From the NCBI GenBank assembly GCA_026419635.1, contig JANZZB010000007.1, positions 9,875 through 20,141 of the forward strand: a stretch of 10,267 bases of DNA, in the 5' to 3' direction. The notes under the pieces were generated by a model. That model saw only the letters and a list, made by a program, of their open reading frames with translations. It ran no database searches and was not told where the DNA came from. The stretch is from Clostridiales bacterium. Its GTDB lineage: Bacteria > Bacillota > Clostridia > Oscillospirales > Butyricicoccaceae. The position numbers were made by a program, and so were the translations under genes. This document shows positions 6,293 to 10,267 of the stretch, piece after piece. Numbering within the stretch: position 1 is the first letter of the stretch; each line of letters starts with the position of its first letter.

Positions 6293-7219
6293 TTATAATG
6301 TGCGCAGCACGATTTTTTCGTAAACATCGAGTAAGTCACGCCGTACTGCCATAGCAGAACTATCGATTAAAGTGCTGGCAGTTGCTGCGGCAAGCGCATA
6401 TTTTACAGTTGCTTCGGGCGTCATTTTTTGTTCGATTGCAAGAGATAAGGCGCCGACAAGTACATCTACAATGCCAATTGAATTAATCACATTTACAACA
6501 GGTGCTTCTGCATAATATGCAACATCGCTTGTTACGTACAAAACACCTTTTGGCAAAAAGGAAACTAAAACGCCATGTGCGCCCCGCTGTATTAACTTTC
6601 TGGCTTGCGGAAGGGCATCTTCGGGAGTCCTGACTGAAACACCCATCATTTCGGCAAGCTGCAAAGTGTTTAACTTGACAAAAGCCGGACCTGCTGTAAG
6701 CGAATGTTCCAAACGCGGGCCTTCCGCATCTATGATAAGAGGGATATTTGCTTCGGTTACTGTGGAGCAAAGTTTAGAATAATATTCAACCGGGAAATCC
6801 GGCGGTGTACTACCGGAAATAACGACTAAGCTTCCTTCGCGGAGGTGTCCCCTTAAACGATTTAAAAGAAGATTAAAGTTCGCTTCGCTTACATTAAATC
6901 CAGGTTCATTGATGTCAGTATGGGTCGTGCCCTCGCAATATATTTTAATATTGACGCGACATTCGCCCGATACTTCGACAAAATGATGATCGATACCAAT
7001 TGAGTTTAACATGTCCTTAATGAAGCGGCCATGGCGGCCTGCAATAAAACCGAGTGCCAGCGTTTCTCCGCCGAGAGATTTTACCGCTTTTGAGACGTTT
7101 ATTCCTTTTCCGCCTGCATTAATAAAAGTTTTTGTGGCGCGGTTTACTTCCCCGATTTGAAAATTGGGAACGTTTAGAATACGGTCAATTGCGGGATTAA
7201 GTGTCACTGTGATAATCAA
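6293..7219 (-). CDS. PfkB-family sugar kinase, 1-phosphofructokinase-like, active site degraded
   Basis: A 308-residue protein of the FruK/LacC branch of the PfkB (ribokinase) family, whose members phosphorylate sugar phosphates with ATP. The N-terminal half is canonical: MIITVTLNPAID, AGGKGINVSKAVKSLGG (about residues 35-51), RVNIKI, DINEPG and SGSTPP. The C-terminal half is not. The NxxE motif reads N184-TL-Q187, the S-L-G-x-x-G loop reads SFLPKG (220-225), and the anion-hole/catalytic motif GAGD reads G249-I-V-D252, keeping only the Gly and the catalytic Asp. The frame is open and the length normal, so this is not a decaying pseudogene in the usual sense. It may be weakly active, of altered specificity, or a sugar-phosphate-binding regulator (inference). 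TTG 7219 is the start: SD AGGAGGTG (7233-7226) lies 8 nt upstream of it, whereas GTG 7228 would overlap that SD. It is monocistronic with its own promoter. No PTS fructose genes adjoin. Confidence 0.85.
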   Translation of the reverse strand: MIITVTLNPAIDRILNVPNFQIGEVNRATKTFINAGGKGINVSKAVKSLGGETLALGFIAGRHGRFIKDMLNSIGIDHHFVEVSGECRVNIKIYCEGTTHTDINEPGFNVSEANFNLLLNRLRGHLREGSLVVISGSTPPDFPVEYYSKLCSTVTEANIPLIIDAEGPRLEHSLTAGPAFVKLNTLQLAEMMGVSVRTPEDALPQARKLIQRGAHGVLVSFLPKGVLYVTSDVAYYAEAPVVNVINSIGIVDVLVGALSLAIEQKMTPEATVKYALAAATASTLIDSSAMAVRRDLLDVYEKIVLRTL

Positions 7220-7242
7220 AAGCGGCACCTCCTATATCTTCT

Positions 7243-7271
7243 ATTTTAACAAAATGAGCTCTATTAATCAA
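7243..7271 (-). promoter_or_regulatory. Predicted sigma-A promoter of the PfkB-family gene
   Basis: Read on the minus strand: TTGATT (7271-7266), a 17-nt spacer, then TAAAAT (7248-7243) preceded by TGT (extended -10). Transcription would begin near 7236, only a few nucleotides before the SD, giving a very short leader of about 17 nt to the TTG start. Confidence 0.55.
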
Positions 7272-7311
7272 TATACATACATGAAAAAAGTGTAAGGATG
7301 GTGCTTTTTCC

Positions 7312-7340
7312 TTTTCAAAAACGGCGTTCGGTGTTATAAT
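7312..7340 (+). promoter_or_regulatory. Predicted sigma-A promoter of the nucleotide-sugar dehydrogenase operon
   Basis: TTTTCA (7312-7317), a 17-nt spacer, and a perfect TATAAT (7335-7340) with TG at 7332-7333 (extended -10). Transcription would start near 7347, leaving a leader of about 157 nt before ATG 7504. It points away from the PfkB promoter; the two -35 elements are about 40 bp apart, so one regulator could affect both. Confidence 0.65.
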
Positions 7341-7404
7341 GACAAATGGTCCTTTAATATATGTGGCAAATGCGATATGCCCCTTTTTATAAATTTGGTT
7401 AATT

Positions 7405-7435
7405 CGGCGTGCCGCTCGCTGAAAAGCGGCAACCG
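7405..7435 (+). other. Stem-loop in the dehydrogenase leader
   Basis: TGCCGCT (7410-7416) pairs with AGCGGCA (7425-7431) around an 8-nt loop, extended by CGG/CCG (7405-7407 with 7433-7435) across a small internal loop. It sits mid-leader. No U-tract follows and no known riboswitch consensus was recognised. The rest of the 7341-7503 leader shows only a weak GGCA/TGCC hairpin (7365-7381) ahead of a T-run at 7384. Confidence 0.35.
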
Positions 7436-7503
7436 CGTCACTGCCAAACAGGTTTCAAATTGAGCTTTTGTTGGTATTTCTACTGCGGTTCATGGAGTTT
7501 TAT

Positions 7504-8706
7504 ATGAAAAAAATCGCAATACTTGGTCTTGGTTATATCGGACTGCCGACTGCAATTACGCTTGCTGATGCGGGATTTGTTGTAGCTGGTTTTGATACGA
7601 ATCAGGAAATAGTCAATATCTTGAATACCGGAAGAATACATATTGTTGAGCCGGGACTTGGGGAAGCATTAAATCGGTCTGTCAGCAGCGGTCGACTTAC
7701 TTTTTCAAACGAACTTACAGGGGCGGATGTTTTTTATATAGCGGTGCCTACGCCTTTTTATTCCGAAATGGGTAGAATCAGCGCCGATTTAAGCTATGTA
7801 AAATCAGCCGCGTCGATGATTGCAAAAGTGATTAAGGAAGGAAACCTTGTTATTTTGGAATCTACTGTTCCGCCGCGGACAACAGAAATGATATCTAAAA
7901 TAATTGAAGAGGAAAGCGGTTTGAGGGAGCAGGACTTTTGTATCGCACATTGTCCTGAGCGGGTTATTCCGGGCCATATGCTGGAAGAACTGAAAAATAA
8001 TGACCGCATTGTCGGAGGTCGTACAAAAAAAGCCGGTGAAATGGCTAAGGAGATCTATGAAAAAGTTTTGGTAAAAGGGAAAATCAGACTGACAGACGAT
8101 TTGACAGCGGAAATGTGTAAGCTGACCGAGAATACATTCCGTGATATTAATATTGCATTTGCAAATGAATTATCAATTATTTGTGATGAACTTGGAATTG
8201 ATGTGTTTGAACTCATCTCTTTGGCCAACTGTCATCCCAGAGTCAATATATTAAACCCCGGCGTTGGCGTTGGCGGGCATTGCATTGCTGTTGACCCATG
8301 GTTTATTTACGAACAATTTCCGGAAGAGGCGAAACTGATTTATGCTGCACGTCTTCGTAACGATTCCAAGCCGAAGTATGTTGCGGATTGCGTTTTTAAT
8401 GCCGTAAAAGATAAAAAAGATGCAGTGATCGCTGTTTTGGGACTTTCTTATAAACCGGATGTGGACGACCTTCGGGAAAGCCCGTCTATTGAACTTTGTC
8501 ATGAACTCACTCAACTGGGCTGCAAGGTCATTGCGTGCGAACCCTTTGTAGACTCAGATGTAAACGGGATTTTAAATCTTCCTCTTGAAGAGGCAATCCG
8601 CCGTTGTGATTATTCCGTAATTACTCTTAAGCACACTGTCTTTTCAGAGAACAAAGATTTAATCGCCTCAAAGCCTTATTATGATTGTGTCGGATTAATG
8701 AAATAA
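7504..8706 (+). CDS. wecC: UDP-N-acetyl-D-mannosaminuronate dehydrogenase (WecC-like nucleotide-sugar dehydrogenase)
   Basis: A 400-residue NAD-dependent UDP-sugar 6-dehydrogenase that oxidises the C6 alcohol to a carboxylate in two steps, in the cytoplasm. Domains in order are an N-terminal NAD-binding fold (ILGLGYIGLPTA), a central helical region with the catalytic Lys (CKLTENTFRDINIAFANEL, K206), the catalytic Cys in GVGVGGHCIAVDP (C260), and a C-terminal UDP-binding domain (GLSYKPDVDDLRESPS). The phrases NTFRDINIAFANEL and GGHCIAVDPWFI are those of the WecC/ManNAc type rather than UDP-glucose dehydrogenase. The product would feed an exopolysaccharide, teichuronic acid or glycan. No UDP-GlcNAc 2-epimerase or glycosyltransferase is nearby, so the substrate is by homology only. 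ATG 7504 has SD GGAG (7494-7497) at 6 nt; an extension to 7468 lacks one and would put a spurious hydrophobic leader before the Rossmann fold. Confidence 0.9.
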   Translation: MKKIAILGLGYIGLPTAITLADAGFVVAGFDTNQEIVNILNTGRIHIVEPGLGEALNRSVSSGRLTFSNELTGADVFYIAVPTPFYSEMGRISADLSYVKSAASMIAKVIKEGNLVILESTVPPRTTEMISKIIEEESGLREQDFCIAHCPERVIPGHMLEELKNNDRIVGGRTKKAGEMAKEIYEKVLVKGKIRLTDDLTAEMCKLTENTFRDINIAFANELSIICDELGIDVFELISLANCHPRVNILNPGVGVGGHCIAVDPWFIYEQFPEEAKLIYAARLRNDSKPKYVADCVFNAVKDKKDAVIAVLGLSYKPDVDDLRESPSIELCHELTQLGCKVIACEPFVDSDVNGILNLPLEEAIRRCDYSVITLKHTVFSENKDLIASKPYYDCVGLMK

Positions 8707-8738
8707 TTTAGGAGCCTGTTTCGAAAGGTGTTTTGCCA

Positions 8739-9317
8739 ATGGGTTTTTGCACTGAATTTAATAATATATTTAAGCAGTATATTAAACGAAACGGCGCTGA
8801 CCAGCTTTATACATGGATTGCGGGGACAGATTTTTTTACAGCACCCGCCAGTACAAGGTTTCATGCTGCATATGAAGGCGGACTTTTAGAACACAGCTTA
8901 AACGTTTTTCACAACCTCGTTGCAAGATACCCCGAAGGCGGCGGATATGAAGTGGAGAGCCTTGCGATTTGTGGGCTTTTACATGACCTCTGCAAAGTTG
9001 AGTTCTATAAAGTATCAACCAGAAATGTAAAAAATGAGGCGAAGGGATGCTGGGAGAAGGTTCCGTTTTATATAATCGACGAACGGTTTCCCTATGGGCA
9101 CGGGGAAAAATCAGTTTTTCTTATAGAACGTTTTATGTCTCTCACGGCAGAGGAGGCGTTGGCAATACGCTGGCACATGGGCGGATTTGACAGCGATGCG
9201 AAAGCCGGAGGCTATTCCATATCGGCTGCATTTTCAAAATGTCCGCTAGCCGTTATGCTCCATATTGCAGATCTTGAGGCAACGTATCTAACGGAAGTTC
9301 AGAATAATGGTGTATAA
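8739..9317 (+). CDS. HD-domain hydrolase, substrate unknown
   Basis: A 192-residue soluble protein with one HD domain, unrelated in detail to the HD protein at 2592. Visible motifs are FHAAYEGGLLEHSLNV (H52), LLHDLCKVEFY (H82-D83), HGEKSV (H121), IRWHMGG (H146) and LHIADLEATY (D178), a full set of ligands for a metal-dependent phosphohydrolase. The HAAYEGGLLEHSLNV pattern resembles the HD domain of YhaM-type 3'-5' exoribonucleases, but the N-terminal OB-fold of YhaM is missing. A nucleotide or nucleic-acid substrate is plausible but unproven. ATG 8739 has SD AAAGGTG (8724-8730) at 8-nt spacing; a TTG at 8733 is less well placed. It follows the dehydrogenase by 32 nt without a terminator, so the genes share a transcript. 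Confidence 0.82.
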   Translation: MGFCTEFNNIFKQYIKRNGADQLYTWIAGTDFFTAPASTRFHAAYEGGLLEHSLNVFHNLVARYPEGGGYEVESLAICGLLHDLCKVEFYKVSTRNVKNEAKGCWEKVPFYIIDERFPYGHGEKSVFLIERFMSLTAEEALAIRWHMGGFDSDAKAGGYSISAAFSKCPLAVMLHIADLEATYLTEVQNNGV

Positions 9318-9582
9318 CATAATAGATCTTTTTTGGATTTACTTTCTGATGATATCCTTGATTGGATTTTGCCTATCAGCGGCAGATAAGTTTGCTGCAA
9401 TAAAAGGCCGCAGAAGGATACGCGAAAAATCATTATTTCTTGTTGCTTTCTTAGGAGGAGCAGCCGGAATGTACCTATCTATGCTGCTATTTCGTCATAA
9501 GACAAAGCATAAACGATTTATGATTACCCTTCCGGTTATAATTGTTATTCAGTTCTTTTTTATAATAAAATTCGTTATTTGA
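9307..9582 (+). CDS. DUF1294 family small membrane protein
   Basis: A 91-residue integral membrane protein with three hydrophobic segments at about residues 7-25, 43-62 and 72-90. The DUF1294 signature is clear: the DKxxA motif (ADKFAAIKGRRRIRE) after the first segment, then FLGGAAGMYLSMLLFRHKTKHKRF spanning the end of the second and its basic loop. The family is widespread in bacteria and has no established function. Its start overlaps the end of the HD gene by 11 bp, and an SD-like GGAAG (9293-9297) lies 9 nt upstream within that gene. Translation is therefore probably coupled to the HD protein, hinting at a shared role. It is the last gene before the terminators at 9590-9676. Confidence 0.88.
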   Translation: MVYNIIDLFWIYFLMISLIGFCLSAADKFAAIKGRRRIREKSLFLVAFLGGAAGMYLSMLLFRHKTKHKRFMITLPVIIVIQFFFIIKFVI

Positions 9583-9589
9583 TGTTTAT

Positions 9590-9630
9590 ATGACCAAAGC
9601 CGCGAAAGAAAATCTTCCGCGGCAGGTCAT
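9590..9630 (+). other. Strong stem-loop after the DUF1294 gene
   Basis: Outer stem ATGACC/GGTCAT (9590-9595 with 9625-9630) encloses an inner stem GCCGCG/CGCGGC (9599-9604 with 9618-9623) that continues with one mismatch into AGA/TCT and a short A loop. Six T's follow only 8 nt later (9639-9644). It may be a first terminator or a 3'-end stabiliser, just 8 nt after the stop codon. Confidence 0.5.
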
Positions 9631-9649
9631 GCGATGCGTTTTTTCTGTG

Positions 9650-9676
9650 GCTGCAAGCTCATTTGCAGCATTTTTT
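9650..9676 (+). terminator. Rho-independent terminator
   Basis: GCTGCAA (9650-9656) pairs with TTGCAGC (9663-9669) around a 6-nt loop, followed by A and TTTTTT (9671-9676). This is a textbook layout and would end the dehydrogenase-HD-DUF1294 transcript. Confidence 0.7.
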
Positions 9677-9728
9677 AGGTGTTTTATGTTCTTTGCAACG
9701 AGCACACAGTCAATTTGATTTTTTCTCG

Positions 9729-9755
9729 CGGGGCTGTATAAGATATACAGCCCCG
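9729..9755. other. Perfect 12-bp inverted repeat in the gap before rpe
   Basis: CGGGGCTGTATA (9729-9740) and TATACAGCCCCG (9744-9755) pair perfectly around AGA. No T-run follows on either strand, so it is not a terminator. It may be an RNA hairpin or a protein-binding dyad; I recognise no family for it. Confidence 0.5.
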
Positions 9756-9765
9756 GTATATCAAC

Positions 9766-9853
9766 AGCAGCGGATGAAGTCACCCGCGACGGAACAAAAA
9801 GCCGGATAAAACGGGCGGGAGGACGGCACCGCACGCTGGAATTTTCCGCTGCT
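9766..9853 (+). other. Possible structured RNA or leader upstream of rpe
   Basis: AGCAGCGGA (9766-9774) and TCCGCTGCT (9845-9853) are perfect complements 70 nt apart, which could close a multi-branched fold. Inside lies the pair CCCGC (9783-9787) and GCGGG (about 9815-9819), and the stretch is G/C-rich compared with its surroundings. No known riboswitch consensus was recognised and no convincing ORF is present. The rest of the 378-bp gap holds the terminators described at 9590 and 9650 and the rpe promoter candidate. Confidence 0.25.
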
Positions 9854-9905
9854 ACTAAACTATATGCACAGAGCCGAAAGCCTGTTACCGCACTCTTTTT
9901 GGGTA

Positions 9906-9934
9906 TTTATCGGGAATGCGAAAATTTATATAAA
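9906..9934 (+). promoter_or_regulatory. Candidate promoter of rpe
   Basis: TTTATC (9906-9911), a 17-nt spacer and TATAAA (9929-9934). The match to consensus is moderate; the leader would be about 20 nt. A promoter is expected here because terminators precede it. Confidence 0.35.
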
Positions 9935-9960
9935 AACATCAATTTTAGGAGTGAAAAAAG

Positions 9961-10267
9961 ATGAAGCTGGCGCCCTCAATTTTATCGGCAGATTTTGCGA
10001 ACTTGGAAAGGGATATCAAAAAGATTGAGCATGCCGGAGCGCAGTATGTCCATATAGATGTAATGGATGGTCATTTTGTGCCGAATATAACGCTCGGTGC
10101 GCCTGTTGTTAAAGCGATTCGAAAAATTACCGGCCTAACGCTTGACGTTCATCTTATGATTTCTGAACCGAGCCGTTATATTAATGATTTTATAAAAGCA
10201 GGCGCTGATATTATCACGGTGCATTTGGAGTCTAATGGCGACGTAAAAGAGCAAATCAAAATGATTA
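9961..10267 (+). CDS. rpe: Ribulose-phosphate 3-epimerase (Rpe), N-terminal part
   Basis: The first 102 residues of a TIM-barrel epimerase that interconverts D-ribulose 5-phosphate and D-xylulose 5-phosphate in the pentose phosphate pathway; the rest is beyond the window. Family motifs are LAPSILSADFANL with S7, YVHIDVMDGHFVPNIT with metal or catalytic residues H31 and D33, and LDVHLMI with H64. The second catalytic Asp is not in view. ATG 9961 has SD AGGAG (9947-9951) at 9-nt spacing. In many Firmicutes rpe sits after rsgA in the prpC-prkC-rsgA group; here rsgA is not immediately upstream. A short-chain hexulose-phosphate epimerase is the main alternative, but the motifs favour Rpe. Confidence 0.94.
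   Translation, partial: MKLAPSILSADFANLERDIKKIEHAGAQYVHIDVMDGHFVPNITLGAPVVKAIRKITGLTLDVHLMISEPSRYINDFIKAGADIITVHLESNGDVKEQIKMI

Noticed and set aside
7468..7503. Twelve-residue hydrophobic N-terminal extension of the dehydrogenase
   Set aside because: No SD precedes it, and soluble NAD-binding dehydrogenases begin directly at the Rossmann strand (MKKIAILGLGYIG).
9586..9834. An 82-codon minus-strand open frame in the gap before rpe
   Set aside because: It starts at GTG without a good SD, runs through the plus-strand terminator hairpins, and matches no family I know. Part of it reads like a plausible peptide, so a BLASTP search would be a fair test, but I do not call it.
9870..9905. T-box-like string GTTACCGCACTCTTTTT upstream of rpe
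   Set aside because: Only a loose match to the T-box antiterminator core; there is no specifier stem or GNUG region, and rpe is not a T-box-regulated gene class.

Overview
The window looks like chromosomal DNA of a low-to-moderate-GC Firmicute. The walK-yycH-yycI-walJ-rlmH arrangement is a Firmicutes hallmark. The A/T-rich third positions, strong Shine-Dalgarno (SD) sites, Rho-independent terminators and several TTG starts point to Clostridia, possibly the Oscillospirales/Ruminococcaceae side. That last placement is an impression from protein style, not a measured result. No tRNA, rRNA, IS element, phage gene or CRISPR array is visible.

Positions 1-3158 (+ strand) hold the end of a sensor histidine kinase (WalK-like), its two membrane-anchored modulators YycH and YycI, and an HD-domain phosphohydrolase of unknown substrate. 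From 3159 a promoter overlapping an 18-bp perfect palindrome precedes murA, the first committed enzyme of peptidoglycan synthesis. An intergenic run of consecutive hairpins (4608-4849), including one clear terminator, separates murA from walJ (MBL-fold nuclease-like) and rlmH (23S rRNA methyltransferase). The usual walRKHIJ series is therefore kept in order but interrupted by an HD protein and murA, and no htrA follows walJ. The genes fit a theme of cell-wall growth control plus envelope synthesis.

Positions 6172-7340: a bidirectional terminator separates rlmH from a convergent minus-strand PfkB-family gene that looks like 1-phosphofructokinase. Its sugar-binding N-terminal motifs are intact, but three ATP-side or catalytic motifs are altered (NxxE, the LGxxG loop and GAGD). 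This possible pseudoenzyme is the most unusual coding feature here. Two good promoters fire divergently from the region between it and the next gene.

Positions 7341-9582 (+) hold a compact unit: a WecC-type UDP-N-acetylmannosaminuronate dehydrogenase, a second unrelated HD-domain hydrolase, and a small DUF1294 membrane protein overlapping it by 11 bp. A 378-bp intergenic stretch (9583-9960) then contains a terminator and several strong inverted repeats with no convincing gene, before the start of rpe (ribulose-phosphate 3-epimerase), which runs off the window.

Several start codons were reset from SD position and family N-termini: yycH 355, murA GTG 3279, rlmH 5689, the PfkB gene TTG 7219, the dehydrogenase 7504 and the second HD gene 8739. 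YycI uses TTG at 1712.
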